Origin: Elysia chlorotica
Taxonomy: Eukaryota > Mollusca > Gastropoda > Plakobranchidae
NCBI GenBank assembly: GCA_003991915.1
Contig: RQTK01000510.1
Span: 123,154 to 187,153, forward strand
DNA length: 64,000 nt
Reading direction: 5' to 3'
The position numbers and the translations under genes are program-made. The notes under the pieces are model-generated. The model was not told the DNA's origin. It searched no databases and was given only the letters and a program-made list of their open reading frames with translations. This document shows positions 34,201 to 45,464 of the stretch, piece by piece (positions within the stretch are counted from its first letter, which is position 1; the number at the start of each line of letters is the position of its first letter).

Positions 34201-35025
34201 AAGCCTAGTTCACTTTAGATGTTTTTGTTGTTTCATGGATTTTACATTCCGTAAGCCTGGAGAGGTTAACATTTTGTTAGTAGATGGTATTTCTGGTAAG
34301 CAAGAATATTTTGACCTATGCTTATAATTGTGTACTTGCTAATGTAGAGATTTTAAAATGTTGTTAGTAGGACCAAAAACGGTGATGGTGGTATTGGAAC
34401 AGCCATGTGTAAATAATATTAAACATATCAGTGAAGTTTCATTATTTCGCTAATTGTAATCATTTTCCTTCCCTTTCAACTAAACTATTCTTTAGATTTA
34501 AAGTTGGTTTGATTTACGAGAAGAAGGTATTGGAAAGATAGATTTTTTCATATTTAGATATTTTCATAGTTTTATTATTGATTCATTAAATATCTTGTAA
34601 GAAATTAATATAATTTTTGACAACGGAAAGATGATGAACAGCAAGATTGCTTGATTGGGTTGCCTGATAATTAAATCAAAGGTAGATATAAAAAAAATGT
34701 ATTTAAAACTTGCTGGACGTTTAGGAGAGCATAGGTCTCAACTATTGAGTCCTGCAACAGACATCTGACTTATGTGGAAAAAACCAAACTCAAATCATTT
34801 ATGCCTTCTATTTTGATTGCGGCTGTTAGATTTGAAGAATGTTCTTAATTATCTATTCCATACGACAAGCTGGGTTAGACCGTTAAGACCTTCTTAATAA
34901 AATATTAATAAAGTAATGAAATTGCATTTGTTTTTAGGGTTTTTCTGAAATTCATATATTTTGAACCTATAAAGATGAATACAAAAATCGTTTAAAAATT
35001 TTTTATCTTTAAAATATATAGTCTG
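31241..35025 (+). repeat. About 1.75-2.0 kb tandem duplication carrying an exon
   Basis: Copy 1 runs from about 31241 to 32975 and copy 2 from about 32978 to 35025. Both start with AATATACCCCTGTTGTTG and include the coding exon plus downstream intron. Paired landmarks: GACAACGGAAAGATGATGAA (about 32589 and 34619), AGGTAGATNTAAAAAAAATG, and GGGTTTTTCTGAAATTCATA (near 32904 and 34937). Copy 2 has about 350 extra bp (about 34048-34400). Copy 1 has about 40 bp absent from copy 2 near 32430-32470. The exon is far more similar than the flanks. Confidence 0.92.
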
Positions 35026-35598
35026 CACTCGCTGTTTAAATATATGTGATTTGACAATGGTTGAATTAATGAATCCTCAGTGGTAGGGAAAGATTTAACA
35101 AGAAACCTATAGTAGTCAATTGACAATATGAAGCAAGTAGGCTCTTAATTCAGCAATTTTTCTGTCATTCCTTCTTAGGTGCAGTGGTCAGATACAGATC
35201 AGTACAAACACACCAACTTCACAACCTATGCCCGCTGGGCGATGGATACCCTTCACGCTGCCCTGCGAATTCGAGACGACCCTCGGCCTCAATCTCAGCA
35301 CAAGCCGGGTGATGATGCACAGAGCGGGATCAATGGCAAATACCCTGACCAAACTATAGATGCATCCAAAGCCCTCCCCAACATTACCAAGGAGATTCTG
35401 TCTTGCGGCTTGCATAAGGTGCAGATCACTTATCTGAAGGAATGTCTCGAGGGCGAGACAGTGGAGACCCATGTGTGGCAGGAGGATGGTGCAGAGAAAG
35501 AGCTTGTCTTGTTCTCCGTTGTGAAAAACAATGAAGATGTTTGTCAGATAAAAATGTGGTACTTCCCGGTTGATGACATAGAAGAACATATACCATGA
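31470..35598 (+). CDS. Hotdog-fold acyl thioesterase-like protein, two coding exons with a duplicated first exon, 312 aa
   Basis: First coding exon either 31470-31988 (A1) or 33195-33713 (A2), each 173 codons ending in phase 0 at AAG|GTAAGA. The second exon is 35179-35598 (CTTCTTAG|GTG, 139 codons and stop). A1 and A2 proteins differ at one residue (QSLLW in A1, QSPLW in A2). Exon 2 opens with WSDTDQYKHTNFTTYARWAM, the D-x-D-x3-H-x-N-x3-Y pattern of 4-hydroxybenzoyl-CoA / acyl-ACP thioesterase hotdog domains. Exon A has SSTEFVMSRSMYDYDVPKWP and DKTTRKPTQLPDWFKEKYKG, likely another hotdog half. An acyl-CoA or acyl-ACP thioesterase role is inferred from the fold; substrate unknown. Both copies have the acceptor AACAG two bases before ATG, so an upstream non-coding exon is likely. 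No targeting peptide is obvious. Confidence 0.8.
33195..33713 (+). CDS. Alternative first coding exon (A2) of the hotdog thioesterase-like gene
   Basis: 173 codons, near-identical in DNA to 31470-31988 with a handful of substitutions, almost all synonymous; the one amino-acid change is Leu to Pro. It has the same acceptor context and donor. If spliced after A1, the two bases CA before the ATG would shift the frame, giving CAA TGC CAA AGC TAA, an immediate stop. A1 and A2 therefore cannot both be coding in one transcript. They must be alternatives, or one belongs to a separate or collapsed haplotype. Confidence 0.8.
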
Positions 35599-35654
35599 GG
35601 TTGCAGAACATAGGCAAGCTATGTTTTCTCTCTTCTGGTACCTCCAATGTTTGT

Positions 35655-35658
35655 CTAT

Positions 35659-35690
<32 letters not shown>
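35655..35690. repeat. (TTTA)n microsatellite in the 3' UTR
   Basis: About nine TTTA units 60 bp after the thioesterase-like stop codon. Confidence 0.9.
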
Positions 35691-36360
35691 AGCTGTTACA
35701 TGTATATCAAAGAAATTAATTTCTTTGTCATATAAACCATATTGTTATTGAGCTTACAGGATGGCTCATATCTTTGACAATAATATATCAAACTGTCTGT
35801 TCGATCAGTATCTATGTCATGGTGGTGTTAAGGTTAAAATGCATCAATTTGTTTCTATTTAACCATAGAAAAACAATAGTAGCATTTCAACTTCTACTTG
35901 TACTGTACTAGTAATAGGAGTAAATCCTTTTTTAAAATATGTCTATAAAATTTAAAAAAATGAGAAATGCCATTCTGCTTGCTCTGTGAAAAAATGTTGC
36001 ATAGTATTTGTAGGTCCATGTGCAATGTGAATATGTTCTAGCATGAAAAGATTTTTTGGTGCTGAGGTTTCTGCTTTTGTAGGAATCAATACCAGATCTT
36101 GTCTGGCTTCTACAAAAATCTAGAAATTCTAAAAAATTCCTGTTTTAATATGCATTTTGCAAAGAGGCGTTATATTCTTTTAGTGGTATATTATATATCT
36201 CCAGTGAAAAACTGTTTTTTATGCATTAACATTTTAACGACAAATGATGGAATAGTTTATTATCTTTAATTAAGTAAAAATCTGAAATATTAATATAAAT
36301 TGCTTTCTTTAGTGTCTAAATCATTGCTATTGTGGATCTAATGAAATGAACTGCAGGTGA

Positions 36361-36366
36361 AATAAA
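36361..36366 (+). promoter_or_regulatory. Candidate polyadenylation signal of the thioesterase-like gene
   Basis: AATAAA about 760 bp after the stop codon; it precedes a SINE fragment. Position-based inference only. Confidence 0.3.
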
Positions 36367-36424
36367 CTGACACTAGATTAAGAACACATAATAATGTAAA
36401 ACCTAATCAACCATAGCCTTTTTT

Positions 36425-36530
36425 TTCCAGATGTCATCGCACAGAAATTCTGGTATCCCCACAATATCTCTGTGTGGCAGCACAAAAAATTGTCAGAAAT
36501 TGGTTTTCAAAACATGTCTGTGTTACACCC
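36425..36530 (+). mobile_element. SINE core fragment, family 1
   Basis: AATTCTGGTATCCCCACAAT, CTCTGTGTGGCAGCACAAAA and TTGTCAGAAATTGGTTTTCA match the second half of the family 1 core. Confidence 0.6.
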
Positions 36531-37084
36531 TAGTTACTGAACCAAAGTCATACAATTTTATTAAAATTCAGAATTACCCTATTCTTAAACCTTTTTTTAC
36601 CTACAAACCTGTAAAATTGTGTCCTGTAAAATATTGGTGCTTTACAAAATCACTGTTAAGTTAACAAAACAGGGGTTCCAATTGTTCACTTTGTTTTTAT
36701 TTATTGATAAAGAATATAACTTTATAGGAAATATAAATATCTTATTTTAATACTTAACAATATTTCTTCTTTCACTTGTTTGAAATATTTTTTTAAATTG
36801 ATACAGTTGATAAACAAAATAATTTTGTAAAACCTTTTCAAATTTCACAACAAAGGTATTTATACCAATTTCTTCAATTTATTTTATTATTTTGCACCTG
36901 TCATTTATTCTAGTTCTTAATCAGACTTTTTATATTTTTTGAGTGTAAATATCATTTTGACTCGAGGATTGATCTTTGTATGAAAGATCTCTCAATATAT
37001 GATCAGTGACACAAATAGAGAGTATTCAAAATGTCTAGGTGAATGAGCATTTTTGCCTTTATAAATATAAACTATTATTAAATG

Positions 37085-37123
37085 CTTTGAGCTTCTTTTA
37101 CAGAAAGCGCTTTATAAGTTATC

Positions 37124-37184
<61 letters not shown>
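37085..37184 (+). mobile_element. Retroelement 3' tail with (ATT)n
   Basis: GCTTTGAGCTTCTTTTACAG, AAAGCGCTTTATAAGTTATC, then about 60 bp of ATT repeats. The AGCGCTTTATAA-(ATT)n junction recurs at 39340 (minus) and 45380 (plus), showing that these microsatellites are element tails. Confidence 0.65.
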
Positions 37185-37844
37185 ATGTATTATTGTAGAA
37201 CTTATTATTTATTTAATTATATCATTGTTATTATTTTTTTCAATATTTTTTTCAAACTGTTAGAAACAAAGATGGCAGTATAACAATTACTTTCTGGTGT
37301 ATTAGTAATACTAATAATCAAAAGGTGAACTTTTAAATGTTTTTTTTTTTTTTAGCATTATTGCTAAGAGCTCTTTCAAAAGCGGCTTCAGTTATGAGAC
37401 TTGCAATTGAAAATGTGAGGTGTGCAATACATTTTAGCACTAGTAGAAGTACGTTAATCTCTTTTTCACATTTTACTTTTTTTTTTTTTATGCTAAATCT
37501 TGAGTATAAATTTCTTGTGTATGAGTGATAATGCTGATAAGACAGCTGTAAATGTATGTTCTGCATCAAATTTTAGCTGTATTTTTTTTTCCTAAATTAA
37601 AGTAATATTTTTTAAGTCCTTATTTAGATCTAGTGCTGATTCTTGAGTATAACATTTGAGCCTTTGGGACAAGTCACTTGTTCTTGCAAACATAACTCTG
37701 AAGTACTCCTTATAAATTGAACTCAAGCTCTAAGGATAACACACAAAAAAATCTGTAGTGGCTGTCCTTTAGAATTTATTTTTAAATGCTTGCATTGAAA
37801 TGTATTCATTTATATACCAGATTTTTATTTTATTCTCCTTTATA

Positions 37845-38096
37845 CTGGTCGAACTGGCACAAGTGGTAGAGTGTTGGTCTCATATCAGAAGGTTTCGGGT
37901 TTAATTAAAACTTTGATCTGATAAATTTCACTTGTCGGTTAGATCGGTGTCAGTATAATGAGATAGACTGAGACGGGTGTACGGCTTTCCGCACACTGTT
38001 TCTGTGTGGCAGACGTTAGATTTGGGACCTGTGCATAACATGGCCTTCTTGCCGATATTTGATTGGACTTTAGGAAACCAACTCACTCACTCACGC
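37845..38096 (+). mobile_element. tRNA-derived SINE, core family 1, near full length
   Basis: Head: GAACTGGCACAAGTGGTAGA (A box) and GAAGGTTTCGGGTTTAATTA (B box). Core: TCGGTTAGATCGGTGTCAGT, ATAGACTGAGACGGGTGTAC, CTGTTTCTGTGTGGCAGACG, TTAGATTTGGGACC. The tail is ACTCACTCACTCACGC. This is the clearest complete copy in the window. Confidence 0.8.
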
Positions 38097-38379
38097 ATGC
38101 TTTTTTGTTATTTCTATTAACATATCAGAAAACATTTTTTATCATATCAATCAGTTTTATGATTGATGCAGGTTTTACAAATTTCTCACTTCTTTTACCA
38201 TTATCTTTCCGAGGCTGCAAACTGTGATTCCTAAATGTACTAAAATGTCCATCAACCACCTCAGAAAAGTATCAATTTTCTCAAGCTATACAACTTTTCC
38301 GAATGTGTCTTTGTTTTGTTTAGAGGGGTACGTCTCTTAATGCAACATTCCATGGGGATGAGAAAGACAGTGATGTTAT

Positions 38380-38530
38380 TGCTAATGTTATTGATCCAGT
38401 GGATTTTGGATCCTGTCCTTATGCAACACACTCAGCATGACTTCTACTTGGAAGATTGCGAGTTTGATCCCAGCTCTGACCAGTTGTTTTTTTGTCTAGT
38501 GGTTGGCATGGTGTTAGTGCGTATTGTATA
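38380..38530 (+). mobile_element. Possible tRNA-derived SINE fragment
   Basis: GCGAGTTTGATCCCAGCTCT resembles a tRNA B box, with A-box-like sequence about 35 bp upstream. It does not match family 1 downstream. Weak evidence. Confidence 0.3.
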
Positions 38531-38655
38531 ATGTGGATAACCATTGCTGGTGCCCTTGCTTCGTAGTCCTGTATCTCAATGGGATATTTTTTTAGACCAA
38601 CGAGAAGGAAAGAGCTTTGCCCTATGACTAAAGAAAGAGGGAAAGATAAATAGCT

Positions 38656-38658
<3 letters not shown>

Positions 38659-38700
<42 letters not shown>
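38659..38700. repeat. (GA)n microsatellite
   Basis: About 42 bp of perfect GA repeat. Confidence 0.95.
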
Positions 38701-38702
<2 letters not shown>

Positions 38703-39207
38703 CAGAGGGAGACTGTGGGTGGGGTGGGTAGGAAATTTATTTCCGTCTTTCGAAGTTGTTTATTTTGCTCTCATTTTAGCTTGGATATCTTTGAAAAATA
38801 TGTAGAAAAACTTTTCTAATGCCGTTTTCCCCTGTCTATAAAATCACACCTTATTCTATTATTATCATCTAAGTTTTCAAATTTGATGATGGAAATTTAT
38901 TTCAACTGTTGAAAACTAATACACATATCCCTTAACTAATGAACATCATAACAAAAAGAAAACTGATTTGTCAGTTGCAACAGCTAGTAATAAATACTGA
39001 GTCTTTTTTGCTGGCTTGCACGTTGTTAAGATTAAAAGTGACATAAAAAATGAAATAAAAAACTGTCTTTTTAATTTTGTTTGTGCCCCTCAAAATCAAA
39101 TAATGAGGCAATTATACGCCCAAATCTATAATTTATCTCTGTTTTGATTTTAACACACAATGTTCTTGTTCAAAGTATGTATAATAGCATACGGGTACTA
39201 TTGTTAT

Positions 39208-39239
39208 AATAATAATAATAATAATAANNNNNNNNNNNN

Positions 39240-39307
<68 letters not shown>

Positions 39308-39400
39308 CAACAATAATAATAATAATATTTATTTCTTGAGCACTTTCCCTTCACAAAGCTCAAAGCGATTCACATTTTAAGTTCAATATAGATATAGTCA
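39208..39400 (-). mobile_element. Retroelement 3' tail with (AAT)n, interrupted by a 12-base gap
   Basis: On the minus strand TGTGAATCGCTTTGAGCTTT, GGGAAAGTGCTCAAGAAATA and AATATTATT lead into the ATT repeat. The repeat contains 12 N at 39228-39239. Confidence 0.65.
39228..39239. other. Assembly gap, 12 N
   Basis: N run inside an AAT microsatellite, so a repeat-length ambiguity. Confidence 0.99.
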
Positions 39401-42400
39401 TGTAAAAACATTTTACACACAGACATTTACCTGAAAATGCATAGACTTTTCAAAAGGGTGTCAAAGTTGTACACAAGGTACAAGGATATTTTAAACACAT
39501 TGATTTTTATTAAACATTAATATTGATCTATCATAAAGTGTCAGAACTTATTTAAAGACAGACTAAGTACTAATCCGTGTCTTCTAGATAAAGTCAAATT
39601 ACTTATCTGGTAATAATTAGTAATATTGTGGTATTGAAATATTATTAATGTTTAGCACATAGCCTTTAGTCAGCTTTTTCACTGCCTCAGTGTACGTGAT
39701 GTACTATATGCTGCTGGTGCTAACTGTTATTTTATGACCATGAAAAGTGTTCGGAATTAATGGTGCATGTTTAGGCAATAATGTTTGACACTTTAGTTGT
39801 AAACAGGTCTATTTCATCTCTGCTATTATTCTGGTGTATTTAAAAGAAAAGAAAAAAGAGACGGATCACTTTACTGCATTTGCTGAGGTGACATGATAAT
39901 TACAGTGGTCTTTATTTTAGGCTTTGCCACAAACAGCTGTTTATTTTTAAAACCCTCTGGCGTCTAGTGGTATACATGTTATTTTTTTTCCTGAAATTTG
40001 TTGAGAATAAAGAAGTTTGGAACACTCTTATACAAAATTTACTACCGGTATTGTAATGTTCACTGAGTGCTGTCTTTAATTAAGCCTGTGCCATATCAAT
40101 TAAACACATTTGTCCATTTTTTAAACTCTCTATTAAATACATGCGTCTGTTTTTATTTTTTCAAAGTTTTAATATTTAGATTCATTATAGATCTGGAATT
40201 TAAAATAATTTACAGAAAACAAACTGATTGTCCCATAATTGAACACATGTATGTATTTTTTACAACTCTCGATTGATACACACGTGCATGTATTTATTTT
40301 CTCAGAAATTTGTCTAAATATTTGTATTATAGATCTGAAACTTGTAAAATTTACACACACAAAATAAATTGATTTTCAATTTTCTGAAGTTTGCTTGTTT
40401 GAATGCGCTTCTACAGTTGTTTACGTTGTTCCGTGTCCCTGTTGTCAATAACGACAATATATGCCAACAGTATAGGCCTGCATGGTGCACTAGTCAGAAA
40501 TTTTGTTACTTTTATGATTGATCCATTGTATTTCAGTTTATGTCCTGTGGGCATAGGTTTATTTCATGTTTATGTACATGTAACTGCATCAGGGCGACAG
40601 ATCCAAAGAGAGAAGTGTCTTTTTTTATTGAACTTTATCATAAAAAAGACAATTAATAAACAACAACTCATGCATGACTTTTCAGAGCTTAAAGAATACA
40701 CCCTTATTTCTGCAAGTGTATTTTGGAAGTGTATGGTACTTGATAAATGGATGGATGGAGGTTCTTTTAACTGAAGGGATAGGAATAGGATAACATGATA
40801 TTTTTATTCAGTTGTTCATCTTTTGTTCTTTAACAAATCAACCATTTACTATTTGTTGCTGTGGCTCTTCTTTCTACTGTTCACCACATTAACTTTTCTG
40901 TTTTCTACAGAGAGGAAAACAAAAACAACCAACTCAAGCTCAAACAATTTTATAGGTGTGAAACAGGTGTTGCAAAGCTCTTAAAAATTTTGATTGATTG
41001 TTATGATTATAAAGTACAAATCTATATAAACTGACAGTTTGGTTGTACACTTAAGGCATTATTTTTACAAACTTATTTGGACATGTAAATAGAGCATGGC
41101 ATCTTTTAATGATTAGTACAGTGTATTGTAAATGAAATTACAAAAAAAAAAAAAAAAACAATCGGTGAACCATCGACAAGATTATAACCTATACGGTACC
41201 CTTTGGCTGTTTACAAACAAACGAGTGAACATTTTCAAGGGTGTGAATGACATAAAATGACATAATTATGGAAAAGACTTTCAGCAAAACATAGACATAA
41301 AAAGACCATCACTGAAGACATAATGGTAGTCCACAACAGAACATTGTGTAATTTATTTCTTCTTTTCACTTTTTCAGTCAATGCCATTACAATGTATTTA
41401 AGTTCCAATCCAACAGGTCCTGTAAAAATCTAATATATGTACATTTCTCTTCCATGAAGATCCTTAATGTGTAGTGAGACAAAATTACTTGTAGACTTTA
41501 CAAAACTACCTTCTCTTTAATCATTTTAAGTCAATGTAAGGATGAAATTACCAAACAAAGATTTCATGAACTTACTACATATAAATAGTACAGAATTTTA
41601 TATACGTATATTTTCTGAAAAGTCTCACACTTACTTTCAAAATACTTACCAGATCACACACATTTGATTAACATATTTTAAGATGAAAGACATTGTAATT
41701 CATATCGAAACAACATCATAATGATGTAAACTGTTCCTACAATGTTCAGCATTAAATGGCAATTAAATGTTATAAAACGTGAAAGAATTGTTTTTTGACA
41801 GGATGTAGGCAAAAGGCACCGCTCCTTTGTTTTTCCTCTTTACTTTAACTTTTAGAAATGTTCATAATTTTTCTTGGGATTTAAGTTCCACATCAAAGAT
41901 TTACTATTTAGAAAATCCATTCCTATCATAAACGTGTCCCAATGTTTGTTACTAAATAAAAAATCTCATTCATTCCAGAAAACCAGAAACAAAGAGAAAG
42001 AGATTTTATAGTAAAAAAAAAAAAAAAAAATTTATTTATAATTATCTATGCAATAACGTGTTAGAATGTCCTTTTCTCCCTGCAAAAGGTTCCTACTACA
42101 AGATCTTTATTGAGGAGAAGGTAATATAAGGAGAAAATCTTTACTGAGTTTCCTGGAAGACATATCACAAAGATTTGCCATTTTGACATTAGCAATGTCT
42201 TAGAATCGTTCTCATGGTGATGTTAAATTTAATATGCGCCCATTTGTGAGGCGAATTCACATCCATATCAAAAGAAGAAAAAGGACGGACAGAAGTTAAG
42301 AAAGTGGGATGACTTATAGACGACAGAAAGATGTGGAGAGAATAAGAAAGAAACTCCCCACTGTGGCCCTTAAGAAATTAAGCAATATATGGATAAAAGG

Positions 42401-42600
42401 AAGTAAACTAAAAGTTGAATACAAAAATAATCAATCTATATACGTCTTTTGTGAAATCAATAGTCCTCTAAAACTGTGGAACCTGGGAGGAAGAAAGGCT
42501 TAAAGCGAATCACCGAAAAGAACTGAAAAAGATACTTATTATTTGATACCCAACTACTTAAATAACAAACAAATCTTTTCATAACATCTGCCAAGAAAAA
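39401..42600. other. Intergenic AT-rich DNA without a supported gene
   Basis: Short poly-A runs near 41139 and 42013. Open frames such as 40403-40774 show no domain, repeat or splice pattern of note. Confidence 0.45.
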
Positions 42601-42629
42601 CTCTTGTTAATAGATATTATATCGACTTA

Positions 42630-42790
42630 ATGGAGCCTCTTTGGTCACATTCTACAAAGATACAAGAACATTCCACCAAACAGAGCAACAAGAGCCTACT
42701 TTAACCTGCACAGAAAAAATCTAAGAGGCCAACCTAAAACAGCCCTGCCAAATCTGCTTAACACTAACACTGTAACAGAGATCTCACACT
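42630..42790 (+). mobile_element. Decayed LINE ORF2 C-terminal fragment
   Basis: The plus-strand frame from about 42636 reads LFGHILQRYKNIPPNRATRA, then YFNLHRKNLRGQPKTALPNL. This follows the order GH-[IV]-[LQ]-R ... P..RA ... RGRPKT-W seen near the end of non-LTR retrotransposon proteins. Flanking frames are broken. A separate, older insertion from the one at 3459. Confidence 0.5.
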
Positions 42791-43956
42791 GATACAATAT
42801 CTAATTCCACTATAATCAGATAACTGACCACAAAAATACAGGCATTTGAAAGTAATTAGGAAATCATTAAGAATAAGAATAGCAATGTTAGATTGACAAC
42901 ACCAAAGAGTGGACCAGACCAGATAGTTCAACCCTGACGAGGCTAATTTACTGAAAGCAGACCATAGTATAGCAGTGATTGTTGACACACAAGTCTTCCT
43001 CCATGTTTCCCATACATTATACATGCACAGCTAACTAGTCAACGGAAAGAGAGATGAAAATCTTCAAAGATGGCATATATTTGTTATACTGCTTAACAGT
43101 GTTCTCCACAAAGACAGACATGTCTTAAAAATGTAGACATCGTCATAAATAGCATACAAAATGAATTATGTACATCTTCGCATTGATCTATACAGAAAAA
43201 AAACACATCATGTAGATCTATAAATAACCCTAATCTCATGTGTCACTGCAGGAGGAAAAGCACATAAATTTCTTGGTTTGAAATATTAGTTAAAAAAGAA
43301 AGAAGGCTTTTGGTTGTTGTTTTTTTTCAGTTTCTGAAACTGTAATTTGGGTGAAATTAAAAAAAAAATATTTTTAAAAGAACATAATTTTAAAAGCTAA
43401 AAAAGATTCATAAAACATAACAAACTAAATACCTTAAGGTAAAGAGAAATTTGTGACTTTTCCGTTCCTTTCTTTAAAAAAAAATATATCTCAATTTGTC
43501 TCCTTTAACCCTTTTTCCCTTACAGCCTAGTCACTAGTCAGACACTCAATTCTTAACTTAAGGGAGATAACGTAAATGCTGTCTGTAGCTTCTTGATACA
43601 AACGCAATAGATCATCCATGATGAAAAAACACTTGAAAAGAACAACAAACTTCAAAAAATCACAACTTCCCAACCCAATAGCCGATTCTTTTCATTCAAA
43701 GACCATTGAAACAATCGATTCTATTTCCGGCTGTCTAAAACGACAACGATGTCACTATTTCCTTTGTTAGCCGATATGGTCCACTATATTGCGGTACACG
43801 ATAGCGTCACTTTAGTAGGCGTGGCCGGCGACCTACGGCGACTGCGAGGGTTTACCGATAGAGGCGACCGGCGGCGACTGTAAGTGTAAAAGGGTTAATA
43901 AGTACCTGTTAAGTTCCTTTCTTTAAAAAAAAATATATCCAATTAGAAAAAAAATG

Positions 43957-45392
43957 CTATTCTCTGTCTTTTTTGGCCTTCTCGGCCTGCTCTCTTTTCT
44001 TCTGCTCATCTATATCTCGCTTCCCTTTCTTCCACTCTTCCTCCAAGTTATTGAGGAACGTTAAAAGCACGTTGCTGGTTCGCTCCACCGATCGCTCTGC
44101 TGTGTTCTTGACCTTTGAAGCAGAGTGTTGGGCCTCATTCTGGAGGCGACTCAACGCCTCGTTGTCTCGCAGCTTATCCAGATTGTTTTCTCCTGAGTTG
44201 AAAGAAGAAGGAAAAAGTTTTCGTGTCTCCAGGACAACCCAATTACAAAAGAAAAACTCACACTTAAAAGCACTATACATTCAACAAACAGATAAAAATT
44301 CCTGATTTTTCTTCTTCTCTATTTTAAGTAAACTATCTTTGAACTTTTTGATCCAATAAACTTATCTCATAACCAACATCAAATCCAGTGAACTAGACAT
44401 GCCGAAAAGCTTGCAAAAATGCATACCAAACACTTTAAAATTGACCCAACAAAGATCTACCAAGTCGATGTTGAAAAAAAATCAAAGAGACAAAACCACC
44501 AGTTCAAAAGATGAGATATGAGATGGTGTGTGTATATGTGAGATTCGTTTGGAAAGAAGAGACAAAGAGAAAGCTGGGATGGGGTGGGGGGGTTGTTACG
44601 TTATTGGCTCAACAGAATCTAGGTACAATCATGTAATGTTGGAGGGAGTTACAACGTACTGTAGAGGCAGCACTCAGCCACATACATCTTCAAAAAAAAA
44701 TTGTTCCAACAAACTGTTAAAAATGAAAAATTAGTCCGTTGAGTCCAAGGTGTACTGTATATTACATCTAGACATATCGACTATCTCGCTTAAATAGCGT
44801 CAAAGCTAATTCTCCTGAGTCAAGAAAAATTAGAAAAATGAAGTTTATGTGCTGTATAATTATACATTATATCTAAATATTTGACAAGCCCACCCGAGAG
44901 AGCCTCAACAAGAATTCTCCTATATTGAGCGAAGAAGGGGAAAAAAAAGTGATGTGCTATATAAAATACATGGACAAGCTAGCCTGTCAGAGTGATATCA
45001 ATCAGTCTGAAGAAGACTTCTAAGCTATGCAGCTGAAAACTGTTGCTTTAATGGCAAACATAAAACTAGGTATTTATTTTTGTACTTTATTAATCGCTCT
45101 TAGGTTGAGCACTCTTACAATAAAGCAGATTTAATCACATACCAAATATGATATAATTATTGACAAAACTTGAAAGGCAAAATATTAATATTTTAATTTT
45201 GCTGTAAGCCAGAAAACTATTGCCCTTCAAGATAAATCACTTTGTTTTGCTGAAAAATTGAATTTAAAATTCTGATTTAACTAAAACAATACTAAGGATT
45301 CCCTGCAAAGTCAAAGGGCTGTATGCAAGACCCAATACGTAACTTAAGCGCCCAGAGCCTGATAATTCGGGGTTGGGCGCTATATAAATACA

Positions 45393-45464
<72 letters not shown>

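Noticed and set aside
40403..40774. 123-codon plus-strand frame
   Set aside because: No domain, no coding bias visible, and no compatible splice sites leading to a known family.
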